Below, piece after piece: positions 50,001 through 61,777 of a stretch of 64,000 nt of DNA. The translations under genes and the position numbers were made by a program. The notes beneath the pieces are model-generated. The model saw nothing but the letters and a program-made list of their open reading frames with translations. It made no database searches and had not been told where the DNA came from. Source of the stretch: Karalla daura (taxonomy: Eukaryota; Chordata; Actinopteri; Chaetodontiformes; Leiognathidae); the NCBI GenBank assembly GCA_029224185.1, contig CM055207.1, positions 14,525,791 to 14,589,790 on the forward strand. The letters run 5' to 3'. Position 1 is the first letter of the stretch. Every line of letters begins with the position of its first letter.

Positions 50001-50980
50001 GGAAAAAGCAATCCCGAGGCCGGCTGTGGTCCAGGAGCTGAGATATTAAACCTCGCCGAAAGTGAAAAAAACGACCACCCCGGACCTGTCGTTTTGGCCG
50101 GAATCCCGACCCCGAGCGAGCGAGCCCAAACCCTCGATTTGGGGTGTGAGCCGCCTCCGGGTTGGCCCACGCTCACTGGAAAAAGCAATCCCGAGGCCGG
50201 CTGTGGTCCAGGAGCTGAGATATTAAACCTCGCCGAAAGTGAAAAAAACGACCACCCCGGACCTGTCGTTTTGGCCGGAATCCCGACCCCGAGCGAGCGA
50301 GCCCAAACCCTCGATTTGGGGTGTGAGCCGCCTCCGGGTTGGCCCACGCTCACTGGAAAAAGCAATCCCGAGGCCGGCTGTGGTCCAGGAGCTGAGATAT
50401 TAAACCTCGCCGAAAGTGAAAAAAACGACCACCCCGGACCTGTCGTTTTGGCCGGAATCCCGACCCCGAGCGAGCGAGCCCAAACCCTCGATTTGGGGTG
50501 TGAGCCGCCTCCGGGGTGGCCCACGCTCACTGGAAAAAGCAATCCCGAGGCCGGCTGTGGTCCCAGAGCTGAGATATTAACACACGCCGAAAGTGAAAAA
50601 AACGACCACCCCGGACCTGTCGTTTTGGCCGGAATCCCGACCCCGAGCGAGCGAGCCCAAACCCTCGATTTGGGGTGTGAGCCGCCTCCGGGGTGGCCCA
50701 CGCTCACTGGAGAAAGCAATCCCGAGGCCGGCTGTGGTCCCGGAGCTGAGATATTAACACACGCCGAAAGTGAAAAAAACGACCACCCCGGACCTGTCGT
50801 TTTGGCCGGAATCCCGACCCCGAGCGAGCGAGCCCAAACCCTCGATTTGGGGTGTGAGCCGCCTCCGGGGTGGCCCACGCTCACTGGAAAAAGCAATCCC
50901 GAGGCCGGCTGTGGTCCAGGAGCTGAGATATTAAACCTCGCCGAAAGTGAAAAAAACGACCACCCCGGACCTGTCGTTTT

Positions 50981-52396
50981 GGCCGGAATCCCGACCCCGA
51001 TCGAGCGAGCCCAAACCCTCGATCTGGGGTGTGAGCCGCCTCCGGGTTGGCCCACGCTCACTGGAAAAAGCAATCCCGAGGCCGGCTGTGGTCCCGGAGC
51101 TGAGATATTAACACACGCCGAAAGTGAAAAAAACGACCACCCCGGACCTGTCGTTTTGGCCGGGATCCCGACCCCGAGCGAGCGAGCCCAAACCCTCGAT
51201 TTGGGGTGTGAGCCGCCTCCGGGTTGGCCCACGCTCACTGGAAAAAGCAATCCTGAGGCCGGCTGTGGTCCCGGAGGTGAGATATTAACCCTCGGCGAAA
51301 GTGAAAAAAACGACCACCCCGGACCTGTCGTTTTGGCCGGAATCCCGACCCCGAGCGAGCGAGCCCAAACCCTCGATTTGGGGTGTGAGCCGCCTCCGGG
51401 GTGGCCCACGCTCACTGGAGAAAGCAATCCCGAGGCCGGCTGTGGTCCAGGAGCTGAGATATTAACACACGCCGAAAGTGAAAAAAACGACCACCCCGGA
51501 CCTGTCGTTTTGGCCGGAATCCCGACCCCGAGCGAGCGAGCCCAAACCCTCGATTTGGGGTGTGAGCCGCCTCCGGGGTGGCCCACGCTCACTGGAAAAA
51601 GCAATCCCGAGGCCGGCTGTGGTCCAGGAGCTGAGATATTAACACACGCCGAAAGTGAAAAAAACGACCACCCCGGACCTGTCGTTTTGGCCGGAATCCC
51701 GACCCCGAGCGAGCGAGCCCAAACCCTCGATTTGGGGTGTGAGCCGCCTCCGGGGTGGCCCACGCTCACTGGAAAAAGCAATCCCGAGGCCGGCTGTGGT
51801 CCCAGAGCTGAGATATTAACACACGCCGAAAGTGAAAAAAACGACCACCCCGGACCTGTCGTTTTGGCCGGAATCCCGACCCCGAGCGAGCGAGCCCAAA
51901 CCCTCGATTTGGGGTGTGAGCCGCCTCCGGGTTGGCCCACGCTCACTGGAAAAAGCAATCCCGAGGCCGGCTGTGGTCCAGGAGCTGAGATATTAAACCT
52001 CGCCGAAAGTGAAAAAAACGACCACCCCGGACCTGTCGTTTTGGCCGGAATCCCGACCCCGAGCGAGCGAGCCCAAACCCTCGATTTGGGGTGTGAGCCG
52101 CCTCCGGGTTGGCCCACGCTCACTGGAAAAAGCAATCCCGAGGCCGGCTGTGGTCCAGGAGCTGAGATATTAAACCTCGCCGAAAGTGAAAAAAACGACC
52201 ACCCCGGACCTGTCGTTTTGGCCGGAATCCCGACCCCGAGCGAGCGAGCCCAAACCCTCGATTTGGGGTGTGAGCCGCCTCCGGGGTGGCCCACGCTCAC
52301 TGGAAAAAGCAATCCCGAGGCCGGCTGTGGTCCCAGAGCTGAGATATTAACACACGCCGAAAGTGAAAAAAACGACCACCCCGGACCTGTCGTTTT
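50981..52396 (+). repeat. Eight-monomer variant-rich block, copy 1
   Basis: This is the first point in the window where the normally invariant flanks carry several substitutions. Markers are GATCGAGC at 51001 (G-to-T at monomer position 21), GATCTGG at 51023, a G at position 7 near 51171 giving the perfect 10-bp palindrome CGGGATCCCG, TCCTGAGG near 51253, and GGAGGTGAG with CCTCGGCG near 51275-51295. The same block recurs at 59654-61069, exactly 8673 bp (49 monomers) downstream, with further changes added there. Confidence 0.8.
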
Positions 52397-54520
52397 GGCC
52401 GGAATCCCGACCCCGAGCGAGCGAGCCCAAACCCTCGATTTGGGGTGTGAGCCGCCTCCGGGGTGGCCCACGCTCACTGGAGAAAGCAATCCCGAGGCCG
52501 GCTGTGGTCCCGGAGCTGAGATATTAACACACGCCGAAAGTGAAAAAAACGACCACCCCGGACCTGTCGTTTTGGCCGGAATCCCGACCCCGAGCGAGCG
52601 AGCCCAAACCCTCGATTTGGGGTGTGAGCCGCCTCCGGGGTGGCCCACGCTCACTGGAAAAAGCAATCCCGAGGCCGGCTGTGGTCCAGGAGCTGAGATA
52701 TTAAACCTCGCCGAAAGTGAAAAAAACGACCACCCCGGACCTGTCGTTTTGGCCGGAATCCCGACCCCGAGCGAGCGAGCCCAAACCCTCGATTTGGGGT
52801 GTGAGCCGCCTCCGGGGTGGCCCACGCTCACTGGAAAAAGCAATCCCGAGGCCGGCTGTGGTCCCAGAGCTGAGATATTAACACACGCCGAAAGTGAAAA
52901 AAACGACCACCCCGGACCTGTCGTTTTGGCCGGAATCCCGACCCCGAGCGAGCGAGCCCAAACCCTCGATTTGGGGTGTGAGCCGCCTCCGGGGTGGCCC
53001 ACGCTCACTGGAAAAAGCAATCCCGAGGCCGGCTGTGGTCCCAGAGCTGAGATATTAACACACGCCGAAAGTGAAAAAAACGACCACCCCGGACCTGTCG
53101 TTTTGGCCGGAATCCCGACCCCGAGCGAGCGAGCCCAAACCCTCGATTTGGGGTGTGAGCCGCCTCCGGGGTGGCCCACGCTCACTGGAAAAAGCAATCC
53201 CGAGGCCGGCTGTGGTCCAGGAGCTGAGATATTAAACCTCGCCGAAAGTGAAAAAAACGACCACCCCGGACCTGTCGTTTTGGCCGGAATCCCGACCCCG
53301 AGCGAGCGAGCCCAAACCCTCGATTTGGGGTGTGAGCCGCCTCCGGGGTGGCCCACGCTCACTGGAAAAAGCAATCCCGAGGCCGGCTGTGGTCCCAGAG
53401 CTGAGATATTAACACACGCCGAAAGTGAAAAAAACGACCACCCCGGACCTGTCGTTTTGGCCGGAATCCCGACCCCGAGCGAGCGAGCCCAAACCCTCGA
53501 TTTGGGGTGTGAGCCGCCTCCGGGGTGGCCCACGCTCACTGGAAAAAGCAATCCCGAGGCCGGCTGTGGTCCAGGAGCTGAGATATTAAACCTCGCCGAA
53601 AGTGAAAAAAACGACCACCCCGGACCTGTCGTTTTGGCCGGAATCCCGACCCCGAGCGAGCGAGCCCAAACCCTCGATTTGGGGTGTGAGCCGCCTCCGG
53701 GTTGGCCCACGCTCACTGGAAAAAGCAATCCCGAGGCCGGCTGTGGTCCAGGAGCTGAGATATTAAACCTCGCCGAAAGTGAAAAAAACGACCACCCCGG
53801 ACCTGTCGTTTTGGCCGGAATCCCGACCCCGAGCGAGCGAGCCCAAACCCTCGATTTGGGGTGTGAGCCGCCTCCGGGTTGGCCCACGCTCACTGGAAAA
53901 AGCAATCCCGAGGCCGGCTGTGGTCCAGGAGCTGAGATATTAAACCTCGCCGAAAGTGAAAAAAACGACCACCCCGGACCTGTCGTTTTGGCCGGAATCC
54001 CGACCCCGAGCGAGCGAGCCCAAACCCTCGATTTGGGGTGTGAGCCGCCTCCGGGGTGGCCCACGCTCACTGGAAAAAGCAATCCCGAGGCCGGCTGTGG
54101 TCCCAGAGCTGAGATATTAACACACGCCGAAAGTGAAAAAAACGACCACCCCGGACCTGTCGTTTTGGCCGGAATCCCGACCCCGAGCGAGCGAGCCCAA
54201 ACCCTCGATTTGGGGTGTGAGCCGCCTCCGGGGTGGCCCACGCTCACTGGAGAAAGCAATCCCGAGGCCGGCTGTGGTCCCGGAGCTGAGATATTAACAC
54301 ACGCCGAAAGTGAAAAAAACGACCACCCCGGACCTGTCGTTTTGGCCGGAATCCCGACCCCGAGCGAGCGAGCCCAAACCCTCGATTTGGGGTGTGAGCC
54401 GCCTCCGGGGTGGCCCACGCTCACTGGAGAAAGCAATCCCGAGGCCGGCTGTGGTCCAGGAGCTGAGATATTAAACCTCGCCGAAAGTGAAAAAAACGAC
54501 CACCCCGGACCTGTCGTTTT

Positions 54521-56821
54521 GGCCGGAATCCCGACCCCGAGCGAGCGAGCCCAAACCCTCGATTTGGGGTGTGAGCCGCCTCCGGGGTGGCCCACGCTCA
54601 CTGGAAAAAGCAATCCCGAGGCCGGCTGTGGTCCCAGAGCTGAGATATTAACACACGCCGAAAGTGAAAAAAACGACCACCCCGGACCTGTCGTTTTGGC
54701 CGGAATCCCGACCCCGAGCGAGCGAGCCCAAACCCTCGATTTGGGGTGTGAGCCGCCTCCGGGGTGGCCCACGCTCACTGGAAAAAGCAATCCCGAGGCC
54801 GGCTGTGGTCCAGGAGCTGAGATATTAAACCTCGCCGAAAGTGAAAAAAACGACCACCCCGGACCTGTCGTTTTGGCCGGAATCCCGACCCCGAGCGAGC
54901 GAGCCCAAACCCTCGATTTGGGGTGTGAGCCGCCTCCGGGTTGGCCCACGCTCACTGGAAAAAGCAATCCCGAGGCCGGCTGTGGTCCAGGAGCTGAGAT
55001 ATTAAACCTCGCCGAAAGTGAAAAAAACGACCACCCCGGACCTGTCGTTTTGGCCGGAATCCCGACCCCGAGCGAGCGAGCCCAAACCCTCGATTTGGGG
55101 TGTGAGCCGCCTCCGGGTTGGCCCACGCTCACTGGAAAAAGCAATCCCGAGGCCGGCTGTGGTCCAGGAGCTGAGATATTAAACCTCGCCGAAAGTGAAA
55201 AAAACGACCACCCCGGACCTGTCGTTTTGGCCGGAATCCCGACCCCGAGCGAGCGAGCCCAAACCCTCGTTTTGGGGTGTGAGCCGCCTCCGGGGTGGCC
55301 CACGCTCACTGGAAAAAGCAATCCCGAGGCCGGCTGTGGTCCCAGAGCTGAGATATTAACACACGCCGAAAGTGAAAAAAACGACCACCCCGGACCTGTC
55401 GTTTTGGCCGGAATCCCGACCCCGAGCGAGCGAGCCCAAACCCTCGATTTGGGGTGTGAGCCGCCTCCGGGGTGGCCCACGCTCACTGGAGAAAGCAATC
55501 CCGAGGCCGGCTGTGGTCCAGGAGCTGAGATATTAAACCTCGCCGAAAGTGAAAAAAACGACCACCCCGGACCTGTCGTTTTGGCCGGAATCCCGACCCC
55601 GAGCGAGCGAGCCCAAACCCTCGATTTGGGGTGTGAGCCGCCTCCGGGGTGGCCCACGCTCACTGGAAAAAGCAATCCCGAGGCCGGCTGTGGTCCAGGA
55701 GCTGAGATATTAAACCTCGCCGAAAGTGAAAAAAACGACCACCCCGGACCTGTCGTTTTGGCCGGAATCCCGACCCCGAGCGAGCGAGCCCAAACCCTCG
55801 ATTTGGGGTGTGAGCCGCCTCCGGGTTGGCCCACGCTCACTGGAAAAAGCAATCCCGAGGCCGGCTGTGGTCCAGGAGCTGAGATATTAAACCTCGCCGA
55901 AAGTGAAAAAAACGACCACCCCGGACCTGTCGTTTTGGCCGGAATCCCGACCCCGAGCGAGCGAGCCCAAACCCTCGATTTGGGGTGTGAGCCGCCTCCG
56001 GGTTGGCCCACGCTCACTGGAAAAAGCAATCCCGAGGCCGGCTGTGGTCCAGGAGCTGAGATATTAAACCTCGCCGAAAGTGAAAAAAACGACCACCCCG
56101 GACCTGTCGTTTTGGCCGGAATCCCGACCCCGAGCGAGCGAGCCCAAACCCTCGTTTTGGGGTGTGAGCCGCCTCCGGGGTGGCCCACGCTCACTGGAAA
56201 AAGCAATCCCGAGGCCGGCTGTGGTCCCAGAGCTGAGATATTAACACACGCCGAAAGTGAAAAAAACGACCACCCCGGACCTGTCGTTTTGGCCGGAATC
56301 CCGACCCCGAGCGAGCGAGCCCAAACCCTCGATTTGGGGTGTGAGCCGCCTCCGGGGTGGCCCACGCTCACTGGAGAAAGCAATCCCGAGGCCGGCTGTG
56401 GTCCCGGAGCTGAGATATTAACACACGCCGAAAGTGAAAAAAACGACCACCCCGGACCTGTCGTTTTGGCCGGAATCCCGACCCCGAGCGAGCGAGCCCA
56501 AACCCTCGATTTGGGGTGTGAGCCGCCTCCGGGGTGGCCCACGCTCACTGGAGAAAGCAATCCCGAGGCCGGCTGTGGTCTAGGAGCTGAGATATTAAAT
56601 CTCGCCGAAAGTGAAAAAAACGACCACCCCGGACCTGTCGTTTTGGCCAGAATCCCGACCCCGATCGAGCGAGCCCAAACCCTCGATCTGGGGTGTGAGC
56701 CGCCTCCGGGTTGGCCCACGCTCACTGGAAAAAGCAATCCCGAGGCCGGCTGTGGTCCCGGAGCTGAGATATTAACACACGCCGAAAGTGAAAAAAACGA
56801 CCACCCCGGACCTGTCGTTTT
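54521..56821 (+). repeat. Thirteen-monomer block with CTCGTTTTGG markers, copy 1 (17-mer period)
   Basis: B-type monomers with an A-to-T change (CTCGTTTTGG in place of CTCGATTTGG) occur at 55270 and 56155, 885 bp (5 x 177) apart. The block ends with an unusual D monomer (GGTCTAGGAG near 56581) and then a monomer starting GGCCAGAATC with GATCGAGC at 56665. The whole order recurs 3009 bp later at 57530-59830. Confidence 0.8.
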
Positions 56822-57529
56822 GGCCGGGATCCCGACCCCGAGCGAGCGAGCCCAAACCCTCGATTTGGGGTGTGAGCCGCCTCCGGGGTGGCCCACGCTC
56901 ACTGGAGAAAGCAATCCCGAGGCCGGCTGTGGTCCAGGAGCTGAGATATTAAACCTCGCCGAAAGTGAAAAAAACGACCACCCCGGACCTGTCGTTTTGG
57001 CCGGAATCCCGACCCCGAGCGAGCGAGCCCAAACCCTCGATTTGGGGTGTGAGCCGCCTCCGGGGTGGCCCACGCTCACTGGAAAAAGCAATCCCGAGGC
57101 CGGCTGTGGTCCAGGAGCTGAGATATTAAACCTCGCCGAAAGTGAAAAAAACGACCACCCCGGACCTGTCGTTTTGGCCGGAATCCCGACCCCGAGCGAG
57201 CGAGCCCAAACCCTCGATTTGGGGTGTGAGCCGCCTCCGGGTTGGCCCACGCTCACTGGAAAAAGCAATCCCGAGGCCGGCTGTGGTCCAGGAGCTGAGA
57301 TATTAAACCTCGCCGAAAGTGAAAAAAACGACCACCCCGGACCTGTCGTTTTGGCCGGAATCCCGACCCCGAGCGAGCGAGCCCAAACCCTCGTTTTGGG
57401 GTGTGAGCCGCCTCCGGGGTGGCCCACGCTCACTGGAAAAAGCAATCCCGAGGCCGGCTGTGGTCCCAGAGCTGAGATATTAACACACGCCGAAAGTGAA
57501 AAAAACGACCACCCCGGACCTGTCGTTTT

Positions 57530-59830
57530 GGCCGGAATCCCGACCCCGAGCGAGCGAGCCCAAACCCTCGATTTGGGGTGTGAGCCGCCTCCGGGGTGGC
57601 CCACGCTCACTGGAAAAAGCAATCCCGAGGCCGGCTGTGGTCCCAGAGCTGAGATATTAACACACGCCGAAAGTGAAAAAAACGACCACCCCGGACCTGT
57701 CGTTTTGGCCGGAATCCCGACCCCGAGCGAGCGAGCCCAAACCCTCGATTTGGGGTGTGAGCCGCCTCCGGGTTGGCCCACGCTCACTGGAAAAAGCAAT
57801 CCCGAGGCCGGCTGTGGTCCAGGAGCTGAGATATTAAACCTCGCCGAAAGTGAAAAAAACGACCACCCCGGACCTGTCGTTTTGGCCGGAATCCCGACCC
57901 CGAGCGAGCGAGCCCAAACCCTCGATTTGGGGTGTGAGCCGCCTCCGGGTTGGCCCACGCTCACTGGAAAAAGCAATCCCGAGGCCGGCTGTGGTCCAGG
58001 AGCTGAGATATTAAACCTCGCCGAAAGTGAAAAAAACGACCACCCCGGACCTGTCGTTTTGGCCGGAATCCCGACCCCGAGCGAGCGAGCCCAAACCCTC
58101 GATTTGGGGTGTGAGCCGCCTCCGGGTTGGCCCACGCTCACTGGAAAAAGCAATCCCGAGGCCGGCTGTGGTCCAGGAGCTGAGATATTAAACCTCGCCG
58201 AAAGTGAAAAAAACGACCACCCCGGACCTGTCGTTTTGGCCGGAATCCCGACCCCGAGCGAGCGAGCCCAAACCCTCGTTTTGGGGTGTGAGCCGCCTCC
58301 GGGGTGGCCCACGCTCACTGGAAAAAGCAATCCCGAGGCCGGCTGTGGTCCCAGAGCTGAGATATTAACACACGCCGAAAGTGAAAAAAACGACCACCCC
58401 GGACCTGTCGTTTTGGCCGGAATCCCGACCCCGAGCGAGCGAGCCCAAACCCTCGATTTGGGGTGTGAGCCGCCTCCGGGGTGGCCCACGCTCACTGGAG
58501 AAAGCAATCCCGAGGCCGGCTGTGGTCCAGGAGCTGAGATATTAAACCTCGCCGAAAGTGAAAAAAACGACCACCCCGGACCTGTCGTTTTGGCCGGAAT
58601 CCCGACCCCGAGCGAGCGAGCCCAAACCCTCGATTTGGGGTGTGAGCCGCCTCCGGGGTGGCCCACGCTCACTGGAAAAAGCAATCCCGAGGCCGGCTGT
58701 GGTCCAGGAGCTGAGATATTAAACCTCGCCGAAAGTGAAAAAAACGACCACCCCGGACCTGTCGTTTTGGCCGGAATCCCGACCCCGAGCGAGCGAGCCC
58801 AAACCCTCGATTTGGGGTGTGAGCCGCCTCCGGGTTGGCCCACGCTCACTGGAAAAAGCAATCCCGAGGCCGGCTGTGGTCCAGGAGCTGAGATATTAAA
58901 CCTCGCCGAAAGTGAAAAAAACGACCACCCCGGACCTGTCGTTTTGGCCGGAATCCCGACCCCGAGCGAGCGAGCCCAAACCCTCGATTTGGGGTGTGAG
59001 CCGCCTCCGGGTTGGCCCACGCTCACTGGAAAAAGCAATCCCGAGGCCGGCTGTGGTCCAGGAGCTGAGATATTAAACCTCGCCGAAAGTGAAAAAAACG
59101 ACCACCCCGGACCTGTCGTTTTGGCCGGAATCCCGACCCCGAGCGAGCGAGCCCAAACCCTCGTTTTGGGGTGTGAGCCGCCTCCGGGGTGGCCCACGCT
59201 CACTGGAAAAAGCAATCCCGAGGCCGGCTGTGGTCCCAGAGCTGAGATATTAACACACGCCGAAAGTGAAAAAAACGACCACCCCGGACCTGTCGTTTTG
59301 GCCGGAATCCCGACCCCGAGCGAGCGAGCCCAAACCCTCGATTTGGGGTGTGAGCCGCCTCCGGGGTGGCCCACGCTCACTGGAGAAAGCAATCCCGAGG
59401 CCGGCTGTGGTCCCGGAGCTGAGATATTAACACACGCCGAAAGTGAAAAAAACGACCACCCCGGACCTGTCGTTTTGGCCGGAATCCCGACCCCGAGCGA
59501 GCGAGCCCAAACCCTCGATTTGGGGTGTGAGCCGCCTCCGGGGTGGCCCACGCTCACTGGAGAAAGCAATCCCGAGGCCGGCTGTGGTCTAGGAGCTGAG
59601 ATATTAAATCTCGCCGAAAGTGAAAAAAACGACCACCCCGGACCTGTCGTTTTGGCCAGAATCCCGACCCCGATCGAGCGAGCCCAAACCCTCGATCTGG
59701 GGTGTGAGCCGCCTCCGGGTTGGCCCACGCTCACTGGAAAAAGCAATCCCGAGGCCGGCTGTGGTCCCGGAGCTGAGATATTAACACACGCCGAAAGTGA
59801 AAAAAACGACCACCCCGGACCTGTCGTTTT
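57530..59830 (+). repeat. Thirteen-monomer block with CTCGTTTTGG markers, copy 2
   Basis: Markers at 58279 and 59164 (885 bp apart) and the closing GGTCTAGGAG (59590) and GATCGAGC (59674) elements match 54521-56821 at a fixed offset of 3009 bp. A fifth CTCGTTTTGG monomer at 57394 lies between the two blocks, so spacings along the series are 5, 7, 5 and 5 monomers. The local 5-mer is D (or B) A A A followed by the marked B. Confidence 0.8.
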
Positions 59831-61069
59831 GGCCGGGATCCCGACCCCGAGCGAGCGAGCCCAAACCCTCGATTTGGGGTGTGAGCCGCCTCCGGGTTGG
59901 CCCACGCTCACTGGAAAAAGCAATCCTGAGGCCGGCTGTGGTCCCGGAGGTGAGATATTAACCCTCGGCGAAAGTGAAAAAAACGACCACCCCGGACCTG
60001 TCGTTTTGGCCGGAATCCCGACCCCGAGCGAGCGAGCCCAAACCCTCGATTTGGGGTGTGAGCCGCCTCCGGGGTGGCCCACGCTCACTGGAGAAAGCAA
60101 TCCCGAGGCCGGCTGTGGTCCAGGAGCTGAGATATTAACACACGCCGAAAGTGAAAAAAACGACCACCCCGGACCTGTCGTTTTGGCCGGAATCCCGACC
60201 CCGAGCGAGCGAGCCCAAACCCTCGATTTGGGGTGTGAGCCGCCTCCGGGGTGGCCCACGCTCACTGGAAAAAGCAATCCCGAGGCCGGCTGTGGTCCAG
60301 GAGCTGAGATATTAACACACGCCGAAAGTGAAAAAAACGACCACCCCGGACCTGTCGTTTTGGCCGGAATCCCGACCCCGAGCGAGCGAGCCCAAACCCT
60401 CGATTTGGGGTGTGAGCCGCCTCCGGGGTGGCCCACGCTCACTGGAAAAAGCAATCCCGAGGCCGGCTGTGGTCCCAGAGCTGAGATATTAACACACGCC
60501 GAAAGTGAAAAAAACGACCACCCCGGACCTGTCGTTTTGGCCGGAATCCTGACCCCGAGCGAGCGAGCCCAAACCCTCGATTTGGGGTGTGAGCCGCCTC
60601 CGGGGTGGCCCACGCTCACTGGAAAAAGCAATCCCGAGGCCGGCTGTGGTCCAGGAGCTGAGATATTAAACCTCGCCGAAAGTGAAAAAAACGACCACCC
60701 CGGACCTGTCGTTTTGGCCAGAATCCCGACCCCGAGCGAGCGAGCCCAAACCCTCGATCTGGGGTGTGAGCCGCCTCCGGGTTGGCCCACGCTCACTGGA
60801 AAAAGCAATCCCGAGGCCGGCTGTGGTCCAGGAGCTGAGATATTAAACCTCGCCGAAAGTGAAAAAAACGACCACCCCGGACCTGTCGTTTTGGCCGGAA
60901 TCCCGACCCCGAGCGAGCGAGCCCAAACCCTCGATTTGGGGTGTGAGCCGCCTCCGGGGTGGCCCACGCTCACTGGAAAAAGCAATCCCGAGGCCGGCTG
61001 TGGTCCCAGAGCTGAGATATTAACACACGCCGAAAGTGAAAAAAACGACCACCCCGGACCTGTCGTTTT
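59654..61069 (+). repeat. Eight-monomer variant-rich block, copy 2
   Basis: It repeats 50981-52396 at an offset of 8673 bp, keeping GATCGAGC (59674), TCCTGAGG (59925) and GGAGGTGAG (59948). Additional changes not in copy 1 are GGAATCCTGA at 60550, GGCCAGAATC at 60720 and GATCTGG at 60759. The GGAATCCTGA change recurs 531 bp later at 61081, so the last trio has been duplicated. Confidence 0.75.
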
Positions 61070-61777
61070 GGCCGGAATCCTGACCCCGAGCGAGCGAGCC
61101 CAAACCCTCGATTTGGGGTGTGAGCCGCCTCCGGGGTGGCCCACGCTCACTGGAAAAAGCAATCCCGAGGCCGGCTGTGGTCCAGGAGCTGAGATATTAA
61201 ACCTCGCCGAAAGTGAAAAAAACGACCACCCCGGACCTGTCGTTTTGGCCGGAATCCCGACCCCGAGCGAGCGAGCCCAAACCCTCGATCTGGGGTGTGA
61301 GCCGCCTCCGGGTTGGCCCACGCTCACTGGAAAAAGCAATCCCGAGGCCGGCTGTGGTCCAGGAGCTGAGATATTAAACCTCGCCGAAAGTGAAAAAAAC
61401 GACCACCCCGGACCTGTCGTTTTGGCCGGAATCCCGACCCCGAGCGAGCGAGCCCAAACCCTCGATTTGGGGTGTGAGCCGCCTCCGGGGTGGCCCACGC
61501 TCACTGGAAAAAGCAATCCCGAGGCCGGCTGTGGTCCCAGAGCTGAGATATTAACACACGCTGAAAGTGAAAAAAACGACCACCCCGGACCTGTCGTTTT
61601 GGCCGGAATCCCGACCCCGAGCGAGCGAGCCCAAACCCTCGATTTGGGGTGTGAGCCGCCTCCGGGGTGGCCCACGCTCACTGGAAAAAGCAATCCCGAG
61701 GCCGGCTGTGGTCCCGGAGCTGAGATATTAAACCTCGCCGAAAGTGAAAAAAACGACCACCCCGGACCTGTCGTTTT

